A DNA stretch of 64,000 nucleotides from DSXF01 sp964387495. GTDB lineage: Bacteria; Chloroflexota; Anaerolineae; Anaerolineales; Villigracilaceae. Positions within the stretch are counted from its first letter, which is position 1. Each line of letters begins with the position of its first letter. The notes beneath the pieces were generated by a model that saw only the letters and a program-made list of their open reading frames with translations, was not told where the DNA came from and made no database searches. Positions 18,670 to 26,753 of the stretch are shown here, one piece after another. The stretch covers positions 7,603-71,602 of the forward strand of contig CAYLXB010000010.1 of the NCBI GenBank assembly GCA_964387495.1, read 5' to 3'. A program made the position numbers and the translations under genes.

Positions 18670-19245
18670 ATGAACACCTTTGATGTCATCGCAGCACGCC
18701 GGAGCATCCGCAAGTTCAAGAGCGATCCCATTCCAGAAGAGCAGTTGCGCTCCATCCTGAAAGCAGGCATCCTGGCGCCCTCGGGCAAGAATCTGCAGCC
18801 GTGGAAATTTGTCGTTGTCCAAGGCGAAAACCGTATCGAAATGGTACGCCTGATGCGCCAGGGAATCGCGAGCAGGAAGGCCGGGGGTATGAATACCGGC
18901 AGCAGTGAATGGACTGTGCGAGTGATGGAGCAGGCTCCGGTGACAGTATTCGTCTTCAACCCGCACGGCCTTCATCCCTGGCAGGAACATAGCATCGATC
19001 AGAATTTCGACGACCTGGTAAATGTCCAATCGGTCGGAGCAGCCATCCAGAACATGCTGCTGGCCGCGCAGGAACTTGGCTTGGGGTCACTATGGATCTG
19101 CGATGTATTCTACGCTGAGGAGGAACTGCTCCCCTGGCTGGGTGAGGACTGCCAGATGGTCGCAGCCGTATCGCTGGGTTACCCGGCGGAAAGCCCGTCT
19201 TCCCGGCCGCGCAAGCCGTTGGAGGAAGTCACACGCTGGATTTGA
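18670..19245 (+). CDS. Nitroreductase-family FMN oxidoreductase
   Basis: A 191-residue flavoprotein of the nitroreductase superfamily. The N-terminal ARRSIRKFKSDPIPEEQL is the FMN-phosphate-binding signature, LAPSGKNLQPWKFVVV follows at about 36-51, and the C-terminal ...VAAVSLGYPAE and basic tail complete the fold. Members reduce nitroaromatics, quinones or flavins with NAD(P)H; the physiological substrate is unknown. AGAGGAG nine bases upstream sets the start. Upstream TTGACT (18615) and TAAGAT (18640) could be a promoter, but the spacer is 19 bp. Confidence 0.85.
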   Translation: MNTFDVIAARRSIRKFKSDPIPEEQLRSILKAGILAPSGKNLQPWKFVVVQGENRIEMVRLMRQGIASRKAGGMNTGSSEWTVRVMEQAPVTVFVFNPHGLHPWQEHSIDQNFDDLVNVQSVGAAIQNMLLAAQELGLGSLWICDVFYAEEELLPWLGEDCQMVAAVSLGYPAESPSSRPRKPLEEVTRWI

Positions 19246-19249
19246 AAGC

Positions 19250-19281
19250 ACCAGGCGGCAGGAAGGTTCCCGCCGCCTGGT
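19250..19281. terminator. Bidirectional terminator between nitroreductase and kinase genes
   Basis: ACCAGGCGGC pairs with GCCGCCTGGT, and inside it GGAA pairs with TTCC. It lies 4 bp after the nitroreductase stop and 21 bp from the converging kinase stop, with TGTTCTTCC following on the plus strand. Confidence 0.65.
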
Positions 19282-19302
19282 TGTTCTTCCAGGAAGGTAT
19301 GC

Positions 19303-21387
19303 CTACTTCCACAGGCCCGGCACTTCCTCCGGGCTGTAAGGCTTGAGCACGACATCCCGCACGCCGTACTTCAAGTAGCCGGTCATCCGGTCCACGTTGA
19401 GCGCCGCAGTGAGGACAATTGTCTTTGCGCCCAGGCCGGCCTGTTGCACCGCCTCCAGCACGAGAGGGATGGGCAGGCCTTCCATGTACTCATCCACCAG
19501 GATCAGGTCGGCCTTCGGATCGATCTTTGCCTCGCTCACTCGGGTAAAGGCCTTGCCGAGAGACTTGCCCAGGAATTTCGCCCAATCGTCATCATCGTCG
19601 ATCAGCAAAACGGACTGCGGAAGTGCAGACAGCACCTCCGCTGAAAATGGGCGCACGGCCGGCAGCGTGGTGGATACGGTCGTACCCATCCCCTGCTCAC
19701 TCTGGATTTCGACCCGCCCGGTTAATTGCGTGATGACGTGCAGCGCCGCAGGCAGCCCGAGACCGGAATGGCCGGGCCGGGCAGTAACAAACGGAGTCCA
19801 GGCCTTGGCCAGCATTTCCGGTGACATCCCCGCGCCGTTATCCCGGATCGTCACCTTGACCCTGTCTTTTTCAGCCCCCGGTTGAGACTCTATGACGATT
19901 TTGTCTGCACCGGCCTCCAGGCTGTTTTGCAGGAAATTACCAAAGGCGCGTACCAGTTGTGTCGAATCGGCAATCACGTAAGCAGATTCGGGGGCAATCT
20001 TGACTTTCAGCCTGGCCAATGGGATGCCGCGCTGCAGGGCGGCTGTACGCAAGATATCGGCCAACAGGACTGGACGGAGCTTCTGGTCACGCACCTGGCC
20101 GATCAACTGCTCCTTGACTTGCACGATCTGCTCGGCGCTCTCGACCAACAATTCCAGGTCTTCAGCCAGGGAAACCCTGTCCACGCCTCCCGCTTCCAAC
20201 TCTTCCTGCATGCGGCGGATGGTCATGGTCATTGGGACGATCTTGTTGCCAATCCAATGGATGGCTTCTGTGGTGGAGGCTGTCAGGGCTTCATACACCT
20301 TGCTGCGCAGAATCTCAGCATGCGCCTGCTTCAATGCGTCAAGCGTGTAGGCGTTCTGGATGGCCACTGCCAGGTGGTCCGCCATCGTTTGCAGGGTGGT
20401 GATATCATCCTGGCTGAAGGCGCGCTCCTCCACGCTCTGGATGGTGACCGCGCCCAGGATTTTCTTTCCGTACTGCAGCGGCAGAGCCATTTCTGAACGG
20501 GTATGCGGCAGGTGCGGATTCTTGAAATGCACCCGCTCTTCCCCCACATCCAGTGCAATCCGGGCCTCGCCCAGGTGGATGCAGGTACCGATCATCGATT
20601 CGCCCCCGACCTCCAGGCGGTGCCCTTCCGCCAGCATGGCTTTGCCGGCCTGACCGTGCCCGGCACGCAAATTTGCCCATTGGCCGCTTTCGTCAACCAG
20701 GAAGATGCCCGCGTAGTAGAAACCATAGGCTTCACAAATCGTATCCACCATCCTGGGTAGCAGCAAATCCAAATCCAGGATGGAGGTGACTTCCTTGCCC
20801 ACCTGGTTGGCAGCTTTCAAGAGGCGGGCCCGGCGTTCAGCCTGTCGCAGCAGTTCATGGTTCTTGCGATGCAGATGGGCGTTCTGAATGGCCACCGCCA
20901 GTTGGTCGGCCATGGTCTGCAGAGCAGCGATATCCTCCTTCTTGAATGCGGCTTCTTCCATACTCTGCACTGTCAGGGCGCCGATGACATCTTCTCCCGC
21001 GATCAGCGGCAAAGCCATCTCCGAGCGGGTGCCGGGCAGGTGCGGATTCTTGAAAAAGACGGCCTCCCCGCCTACATCCAGCGCAATGTGTGCCTGGCGT
21101 TCGGCAATGGCAGCCCCGATCATCGAGTTGCCCCCGATCGCCAGTTTATGGCCTTCGGCCAGCATGGCGCGCCCGGCTTCACCGCGGCCGGAACGAAGCA
21201 CGGCCCAATCGCCGCTTTCGTCCACCAGGAAGACACCGGCATAGTAGAATTCGAACTCATCACAAATAATATCGACCGTCCGCTGCAGGAGCAGGTTCAG
21301 GTCCAGGATGGAAGCAATGCTGCGCGAGACGCGCGATGCGGCATCCAGCAGCAGGGACTGGCGGTTCGATCCGGGTTTTGTACTCAT
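19303..21387 (-). CDS. Hybrid sensor histidine kinase: GAF-GAF-kinase-receiver
   Basis: A 694-residue soluble hybrid kinase with two tandem GAF domains (about 30-170 and 205-345) that are near-duplicates, sharing FYYAG[VI]FLVDESG and FKNPHLP[GH]TRSEMALPL. An atypical H-box TEAIHWIGNK follows, with His377 the likely phosphoacceptor. The ATPase domain has N486, G1 DNGAGM at 517 and G2 GHSGLGL at 539. The C-terminal receiver domain (about 592-690) has acidic pocket DDDDD, phosphoacceptor Asp632 and Lys682. No membrane segment, so the signal is intracellular. GAGGAG precedes the start. It is the last gene of a signalling cluster with the next two entries. Confidence 0.85.
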   Translation of the reverse strand: MSTKPGSNRQSLLLDAASRVSRSIASILDLNLLLQRTVDIICDEFEFYYAGVFLVDESGDWAVLRSGRGEAGRAMLAEGHKLAIGGNSMIGAAIAERQAHIALDVGGEAVFFKNPHLPGTRSEMALPLIAGEDVIGALTVQSMEEAAFKKEDIAALQTMADQLAVAIQNAHLHRKNHELLRQAERRARLLKAANQVGKEVTSILDLDLLLPRMVDTICEAYGFYYAGIFLVDESGQWANLRAGHGQAGKAMLAEGHRLEVGGESMIGTCIHLGEARIALDVGEERVHFKNPHLPHTRSEMALPLQYGKKILGAVTIQSVEERAFSQDDITTLQTMADHLAVAIQNAYTLDALKQAHAEILRSKVYEALTASTTEAIHWIGNKIVPMTMTIRRMQEELEAGGVDRVSLAEDLELLVESAEQIVQVKEQLIGQVRDQKLRPVLLADILRTAALQRGIPLARLKVKIAPESAYVIADSTQLVRAFGNFLQNSLEAGADKIVIESQPGAEKDRVKVTIRDNGAGMSPEMLAKAWTPFVTARPGHSGLGLPAALHVITQLTGRVEIQSEQGMGTTVSTTLPAVRPFSAEVLSALPQSVLLIDDDDDWAKFLGKSLGKAFTRVSEAKIDPKADLILVDEYMEGLPIPLVLEAVQQAGLGAKTIVLTAALNVDRMTGYLKYGVRDVVLKPYSPEEVPGLWK

Positions 21388-21528
21388 TGGCTATCTCCTC
21401 TGAAATGATCGGTAAGATGGACCATTCGTGCTGTCAGTGGAAAAGATCACCACAACAGGCAATCATCCTTTTGAATGTTTACACAACGCAGCTCCAGGCA
21501 AGTGCCTGCGGGCAGCAATACCAGGCCC

Positions 21529-21918
21529 CTAAGCGAGCGGTTTCAGGATCTGGTTGATAAGTTCCACCAAACCCTGCTCGCGCCCTTTGACAAAATAAGC
21601 GCGTGCCCCAAGTTGCACCGCATCTTTGGCCTTGCCCACCTCGTCATAAGCCGTCAGGACAATGGCAGGCAGGCCGGGCTTTTTCTCCAACACGCGCTGG
21701 AGCAGATCCAGCCCAGAATCCTGCTTGAGCAGGTTATCGAAGCCGGGCATGTTCAGGTCAAAGACAGCCAGGTCGACCGCCTCGGCATTGGCGTTGAAGG
21801 CTTCCAACCCGGATGGGCAGTCATTGGCAGTCAATACATCGAAACCCGCGCGCAGGAGTGTTTTCTCCAGGCTGCGCAAAACCAGTCGTTCATCGTCGAC
21901 AAGCAAAATAGTGGTCAT
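21529..21918 (-). CDS. Stand-alone response-regulator receiver protein
   Basis: A 129-residue single receiver domain with intact chemistry: Asp8-Asp9, phosphoacceptor Asp54 (VFDLNMP), Thr in VLTAYD and Lys in FVKG. There is no DNA-binding or enzymatic output, so it probably works by protein contact or as a phosphorelay shuttle between the flanking kinases. It starts 8 bp after the upstream kinase stop and is likely co-transcribed; 141 bp separate it from the downstream hybrid kinase. Confidence 0.85.
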   Translation of the reverse strand: MTTILLVDDERLVLRSLEKTLLRAGFDVLTANDCPSGLEAFNANAEAVDLAVFDLNMPGFDNLLKQDSGLDLLQRVLEKKPGLPAIVLTAYDEVGKAKDAVQLGARAYFVKGREQGLVELINQILKPLA

Positions 21919-21926
21919 GTGCGAAT

Positions 21927-23831
21927 TTAATCCTCCGAAATTTCTTGTGCCGGGTCAGCCAACGGCAGGGTAACGAAAAAGCTTGCACCCTGGCCGGCCT
22001 GGCTTTCCACCCAGATCTTGCCGCCATTCTGGCGGACGATTTCCATGCATGCAGGCAGGCCAAGCCCGGTGCCGCCCTTGCCGCCTTTGGTGGTAAAAAA
22101 GGACACCCAGATTTTTTCCAGTGTCTCAGGCGGAATGCCGGGGCCATTGTCGTGCACGCTGGCAAGCAAAAAGCCGGGTTCAGGTGCGGGTCTCACACCA
22201 ACCTCGATCCTGGGAGCTGGATGGCCCTCGAGGGCCTCCCAGGCATTCTTGATCAGATTATTGAAAACCTGGTCGACCTGGCGCGGGTCACCGAAGACGG
22301 GCGGCAAGTCTTCCTGCCAGCAGGGGAGGATCACCCCTTTGGGCAATCCCATATTTTCGATCAGGGGGGCAAGTTCCCCGGTCAGGGAAAAGACAATTGG
22401 ATTGCGGCGGCGTGCCGGGCCGATCAGGTCTTCCTTGATCATCAGGATGGTCCGGGCACTGTTTTCGATGATCTGCATATCCTCGAGCATGGAATCAAGG
22501 CTCAAGACAGCCGCGCGGCGGCGTTCCGGCATGGCCTGCATTTCGGCAGCCAAGGCCGGCAGGTCTACGCCCCCGGAAAGGGCCTCATCGAACAGGGATG
22601 AGCCCAGCGCCCGCAAGGGAGAGGCGTCATTCTGGCACAGGTCATAAAACACGGCCAGCAGGCGCATCAGGTCTTCACGCAATCGCCCCACCGAGCCGGG
22701 GACAGGTGCGGCTTTGTTGCCCACCCAGTGGATCGCCTCGCCGGTGGCTGTGGCAATGGCTTCGAAAGTCTTGCTGCGCAGGAGTTCCTGGTTGGCAGCA
22801 TCCAGGCGGCGCAAGAGTTGGGCATTGTGGATCGCGATGGCAACCTGGTCTGCCAGGGATTGCAGGGCCGTAACATCCTCGTCCGAGAAAGCGTTCAAAG
22901 CCGCGCTTTGCACGGTCAGAACCCCCTGTACTTCATCTTTGAAGATCAAAGGCAGTGCCATTTCGGAACGAGTCTCGGGAAGCAGCGGGTTCTTGAAATG
23001 GGAGGGTTGGCCTTCCACATCCAGGGCCACCTGGGCAGATTTCTTGAGCACTGCCAGACCGGTCATGGAGTGTCCATCCACCGGCAGGAAGAAATGCTTT
23101 TCAAGCATTGTCCGGCCTGCTTCTCCGTGCCCGGCATGGAGAAACAGGGTCGTCCTGTCTTCGGAGAGGAGAAAAATGCCGGAATAATACAGGCCGAATT
23201 CATTGCAGAGGGTGTCCACCGTGGCATGCAGGAGGTCGTCAAGATTAAGGATGGAGGTGATGTCGTGGCTGACGCGCGCTCCGGCTTCGAGCATTTGCTG
23301 GCGGTGGATGAGAGCATCAATGATGAGTTGGTTCTGCTCGCGCAGGTTCTGGTTCTGGATAAAGGCGCGCGTCAAATCACGCACCTTGGCTTCCAAGTGC
23401 TCTACCAGTTCGGATTGGTAGGCACGCAGGTGACGTTCCACGTCTGCCAGTTCCTCACGCTTGCCGTGAAAATACTCGTTCACCTCCTGCAAGAGTGTCT
23501 TCTCATTGACCGGTTTGGCGATTAATCCGGCGAATCCGGCTGCCAGTGCACGCTCGCGGATAAGCGGAAGGGCATTGGCAGAAATAGCCACCAGCGGGGC
23601 TATGGGAACGATGCCCTTGAGCAGGGTGGCGACCTCCAGGCCGGTCATATGAGGCAGATTCATTTCCAAAAGGACAATATCGGGGAGTGTATCCTTTGCC
23701 AGTTCGATACCGTCGATCGCCCCACCGGCTTCCAATACCAGGTACTCAACCTGTAGTATATCGCGCAGGTGCGTCCGCAAAGCGGCGTCGTGTTCGATGC
23801 ACAAGAGTTTGGGGTTGGTGAGTACACTCAT
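21927..23831 (-). CDS. Pseudo-receiver-GAF-histidine kinase
   Basis: A 634-residue soluble protein. Residues 8-125 have a receiver fold, but the phosphoacceptor Asp is replaced by Glu56 (DIVLLEMNLP) and the acidic pair is Glu13-His14. The conserved Lys106 remains, so it looks like a pseudo-receiver locked in a phosphorylated-like state. A coiled stretch (125-175) leads to one GAF domain (about 190-340) similar to those in the neighbouring kinase, then the same atypical H-box EAIHWVGNK, a long helical region, and an ATPase domain with NLIKNAWEAL, DNGPGIPP and GGTGLGLP. The order on the minus strand is this gene, the single receiver, then the hybrid kinase. Confidence 0.85.
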   Translation of the reverse strand: MSVLTNPKLLCIEHDAALRTHLRDILQVEYLVLEAGGAIDGIELAKDTLPDIVLLEMNLPHMTGLEVATLLKGIVPIAPLVAISANALPLIRERALAAGFAGLIAKPVNEKTLLQEVNEYFHGKREELADVERHLRAYQSELVEHLEAKVRDLTRAFIQNQNLREQNQLIIDALIHRQQMLEAGARVSHDITSILNLDDLLHATVDTLCNEFGLYYSGIFLLSEDRTTLFLHAGHGEAGRTMLEKHFFLPVDGHSMTGLAVLKKSAQVALDVEGQPSHFKNPLLPETRSEMALPLIFKDEVQGVLTVQSAALNAFSDEDVTALQSLADQVAIAIHNAQLLRRLDAANQELLRSKTFEAIATATGEAIHWVGNKAAPVPGSVGRLREDLMRLLAVFYDLCQNDASPLRALGSSLFDEALSGGVDLPALAAEMQAMPERRRAAVLSLDSMLEDMQIIENSARTILMIKEDLIGPARRRNPIVFSLTGELAPLIENMGLPKGVILPCWQEDLPPVFGDPRQVDQVFNNLIKNAWEALEGHPAPRIEVGVRPAPEPGFLLASVHDNGPGIPPETLEKIWVSFFTTKGGKGGTGLGLPACMEIVRQNGGKIWVESQAGQGASFFVTLPLADPAQEISED

Positions 23832-23926
23832 GGGTAATAAACGTCGAATATCTGCATTCCATTATTTTATACTCAAATCTCCCGGCGCACTTAACAATTT
23901 TAAAAGTCCACAAGGGGCAGGCGGTG

Positions 23927-23932
23927 TATGAT
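23927..23932 (+). promoter_or_regulatory. Possible -10 element of the selenoprotein operon
   Basis: TATGAT within TGTATGATAAA, 36 bp before the start codon and identical over 11 bases to the element upstream of the fumarase genes. No -35 match is seen at the normal spacing. Confidence 0.35.
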
Positions 23933-23968
23933 AAACTTATCGAAATGTTTTCCATTTGAGGAGGCAAC

Positions 23969-24736
23969 ATGGCCCTTGCAATTGGACAGACCGCACCCGA
24001 CTTTATCCTGACCAGCCACACCGGCGCAACGGTCAAGTTAAGCGATTATCGCGGTAAGAATGTCGTCCTGGCCTTCTTCCCGCTGGCCTGGACGCCTGTC
24101 TGAACGGCTCAAATCCCTTCGTACCAGGGCTTGCTCGACCGGTTCGAAGGGATGCAGACCCAGGTACTGGGTCTCAGTGTAGATAGCGTTCCCTGTCTGA
24201 AAGCCTGGGCCGACAGCCTGGGTGGCATCACCTACCCCCTCTTGAGCGACTTCTTCCCTCATGGGAAAGTTGCCGAGACCTATGGCGTCCTGCGCTCCGA
24301 GGGGTACAGTGAACGCGCCATCTTTGTGATCGACAGGCAAGGCATCATCCGCTACGTGGATGTACACGACATCGAAGAACAACCGGATAACGACCTGCTT
24401 TTTCGGACCCTGGCCGAGGTGGACCCCGAGGCGGCTTTCGTTTATGCCGAACAGGGGGCAGTGCCGGCCGCCGTGGAGCCGACAGCAGATGTGATCCTGT
24501 ACTGTACCCCCTGGTGCCCTAGCTGCCGGCTGGCGCGTGAATTCCTGTCGAAGCACAATATTTCCTTCGTCGAGATTGACATCAATCGTGACCGGGCCGC
24601 GGCTGAAAAGGTGCGCGGCTGGGCCAATGGTAACGAAACGACCCCCACGCTCAACATCAAAGGCCAAATCATTGTCAATTTTGACCGCGAAAAAGTTGCC
24701 CAAGCATTGAACATCCCGCCCTGGGAAGCCTGGTAA
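23969..24736 (+). CDS. Peroxiredoxin-glutaredoxin fusion, predicted selenoprotein (in-frame TGA = selenocysteine 45)
   Basis: A 255-residue protein if the TGA at 24101-24103 is read through. ATG 23969 has GAGGAGG four bases upstream. Residues 1-44 are a clear AhpC/TSA N-terminus (IGQTAPDFILTSHTG, then LSDYRGKNVVLAFFPLAW). The frame then reads P-L-A-W-T-P-V-[TGA]-T-A-Q, which is the peroxiredoxin motif PxxxTxxC with TGA exactly at the peroxidatic Cys. The same frame continues without break through the rest of the Prx fold (GLSVDSVPCLKAWA, RAIFVIDRQGIIRYV). From about residue 171 there is a glutaredoxin domain with CTPWCPSC and the cis-Pro region TTPTLNI. A SECIS-like hairpin directly follows the TGA. 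The enzyme would reduce peroxides with built-in thiol recycling. A standard caller would report only a fragment starting at 24131 or later. A sequencing error or pseudogene is the alternative. Confidence 0.85.
24101..24153 (+). promoter_or_regulatory. Bacterial SECIS-like element after the in-frame TGA
   Basis: Nine bases after the TGA, ATCCCTTCG (24113-24121) pairs perfectly with CGAAGGGAT (24145-24153). Above a T.T mismatch, ACC (24123-24125) pairs with GGT (24141-24143). After a bulged A, GG pairs with CC, leaving a 10-nt apical loop GCTTGCTCGA. The loop begins 25 nt after the TGA and starts with G. This fits the known bacterial SECIS model (apical loop 16-37 nt from UGA, G in its first two positions), which is recognised by SelB. 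Confidence 0.75.
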
Positions 24737-24772
24737 ACCGCTGAAGTCAAGCATCGAAGTCAAGGAGGAAGC

Positions 24773-25729
24773 ATGTCACGGTTGAGCATCCGCATGAAAA
24801 TCCTGATCGTCATTATGCTGCTATTTACTGTCGCTTTTGGAGCTGTGTTCGGTTGGTTCTACCAGTATGCAACGGATCTGGCGATGAACAACCTGCGGCA
24901 AAACCTGATGTTGACTGCCAGTACCGCCGCAGATCTGATTAATGCCAGGGAACATACCCGGATCTATGAAGAGTGGGAAGATGCGGATACGGAATACGAA
25001 CGCATTTCCGATCAATTACAAACAGTGCTCGATGCAAATCCACAGGCGCGGGCCATCTACACAATGATGCCTTCCCCCGGTGAGGCTGGTCAACTGCTTT
25101 TCGTGGTCGATCTGGAAGCCGATATGGATTTTGTGGGTACCGAATACGAAAGTGAAACCCCGGAAATGCTGGCAGCGCTGGATGGGCCGACAGCAGAGAC
25201 AGAACCGGTGGAGGATGAATATGGAACCACGCTTTCCGGTTATGCCCCCATCCGGAACGCTGCCGGTAAAAGTGTGGGGATCGTGGGTGTGGATGTGTCG
25301 GCTGATGATGTCCTCGAAATGCAAGTCGAGATCATGCTCGTCAGTGCGGTTATATTTATCCTGGCATCTGCAGGCATATTTCTGGCGGCCATTGTGCTAT
25401 CGGGGGCCATCACCAAACCTCTGCGAGTCATCACCGGCGCAGCCAGGACCCTGGAGGCGGATGAACCTTTCGAACCGGAACGCCTGTCCAAAGTCGCCCG
25501 CCGTAAAGATGAACTCGGCCAGCTGGCACGTGTCTTCAGTGAAATGATCGTACAGGTCCAGCAGCGCGAGCAGAAATTAAAACAGGAAGTGGTGAAGTTA
25601 CGGATCGAGATCGATGAAGCCAAACGGGCCAAACAGGTGGAAGAAATCGCCGGTACCGATTATTTCCGGGACCTGCAGAAAAAAGCCAGAGACATGCGCA
25701 AACAGCAGGAAAACGACCAGGGAACTTGA
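24773..25729 (+). CDS. Membrane sensor protein with extracytoplasmic domain and HAMP, no output domain
   Basis: A 318-residue protein. Transmembrane segments at about 10-30 and 188-212 flank an extracytoplasmic sensor domain of about 155 residues that resembles Cache/PAS-like sensors (residues 130-180 include GTTLSGYAPIRNAAGKSVGIVGVDVS, split here as a single strand-loop-strand unit). A HAMP linker follows (about 213-266, beginning TKPLRVIT), then a basic coiled coil. No kinase, cyclase or methyl-accepting region follows, so the output must be another protein. AAGGAGG precedes the start, 36 bp after the selenoprotein stop, so the two are probably co-transcribed. A role in peroxide or redox sensing is only suggested by the context. 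Confidence 0.75.
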   Translation: MSRLSIRMKILIVIMLLFTVAFGAVFGWFYQYATDLAMNNLRQNLMLTASTAADLINAREHTRIYEEWEDADTEYERISDQLQTVLDANPQARAIYTMMPSPGEAGQLLFVVDLEADMDFVGTEYESETPEMLAALDGPTAETEPVEDEYGTTLSGYAPIRNAAGKSVGIVGVDVSADDVLEMQVEIMLVSAVIFILASAGIFLAAIVLSGAITKPLRVITGAARTLEADEPFEPERLSKVARRKDELGQLARVFSEMIVQVQQREQKLKQEVVKLRIEIDEAKRAKQVEEIAGTDYFRDLQKKARDMRKQQENDQGT

Positions 25730-25747
25730 GGCTGGCGCCGGTAAATT

Positions 25748-26746
25748 TCAGGCCAGCCCGGCAAATGTCTCATCCAAAGCGGACAGGAAAGCCTGTCCGC
25801 TTTCCTGTGTAATGATGCGGACTCGTTTGGCCCGGGACAGGTTTGGAAGTGCCAGATAGTGGTGGGCATGCTTGCGGAACAGTCCAAAACCTTTGCCCGG
25901 CCCATAAAAGACCATGTTGAGCACCAAGTGCCGGTGGATCATTTGGCGCAAGGTTTCCAGCAGCACATCTTCCCGGTCAACTCGCGCAAATATCCACGGA
26001 TTGCCAATTGCAGAACGTCCAATCATGACCGCCTGGCAGCCGGTATATTGCTTCATACGCTCGATATCTGCCACACAGCGGATATCGCCATTGCCGATGA
26101 CCGGGATCTGTACCAGGTTCCTGACTTCAGCGATTGCGTCCCAGTCCGCTTCACCGCCATAGCCCTGCTCGCGCGTGCGCCCATGGACGGTGATACAGGC
26201 CGCTCCGTTCTCGGCCAGGATGCGGGCTACAAGTTTATAATTCCGGCAGTCCTCCCACCCCAGGCGGATTTTGCCCGTAACCGGCACTTCCAGGGCAGCA
26301 CTCAACTTGCGAAAAATTCGGGCGATCTTCAGCGGCGTACGCATCAAGCCCACCCCTGCACCGCCATGCACGATCTTGCGGGCGGGACAGCCCATGTTGA
26401 TATCGATAAGATCCGGCTCTTTCTCCTGGATGCGCAAAGCCGCCGCCAGGATTTCATCCGGATCGTCCCCATAAACCTGGATGGCAATCGGCCGCTCAGC
26501 TGCCTCGAATGTCAGGCGGGTGGTCATGTGCTCAAAAGCCCGGACGATAAATTCCGCGCGTACGAACTCGGTGTAGCTCATGGCCGAGCCAAGCGGCCTG
26601 CAGATTGAGCGATAAGGCCAATCAGAGAAACCATCCATTGGCGCCAAAATGGCATCCCCGTACACCGGCACAGAACCAATCCGGAACGTCGGTTCCAGGG
26701 GAAGGGGAGCGGAGGCAGGCAAACCGGATGGCTGGATATTCTGCAT
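25748..26746 (-). CDS. tRNA dihydrouridine synthase (DusB-like)
   Basis: A 332-residue FMN enzyme that reduces uridines in tRNA D-loops. It has the N-terminal barrel motif ILAPMDGFSDWPYR, the catalytic Cys in INMGCPARKIVHGGAG near residue 119, the FMN/substrate segment VTGKIRLGW, VHGRTREQGYGG, and VIGNGDI near the phosphate site. Start codon context is weak; the first ATG is used and the first 20 residues are poorly conserved. The gene lies 7 bp after msrA on the same strand, so the two form an operon. Confidence 0.9.
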   Translation of the reverse strand: MQNIQPSGLPASAPLPLEPTFRIGSVPVYGDAILAPMDGFSDWPYRSICRPLGSAMSYTEFVRAEFIVRAFEHMTTRLTFEAAERPIAIQVYGDDPDEILAAALRIQEKEPDLIDINMGCPARKIVHGGAGVGLMRTPLKIARIFRKLSAALEVPVTGKIRLGWEDCRNYKLVARILAENGAACITVHGRTREQGYGGEADWDAIAEVRNLVQIPVIGNGDIRCVADIERMKQYTGCQAVMIGRSAIGNPWIFARVDREDVLLETLRQMIHRHLVLNMVFYGPGKGFGLFRKHAHHYLALPNLSRAKRVRIITQESGQAFLSALDETFAGLA

Positions 26747-26753
26747 GGGATGG

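Noticed and set aside
24101..24103. Reading the TGA as an inactivating nonsense mutation
   Set aside because: The codon is exactly at the catalytic Cys, the rest of the gene is intact and a SECIS-like hairpin follows. The pseudogene view is still possible until Sec genes are found.
24131..24736. Separate gene starting after the TGA
   Set aside because: The start codon would fall in the middle of the peroxiredoxin fold with no ribosome site; the upstream 44 codons supply the missing N-terminus in the same frame.
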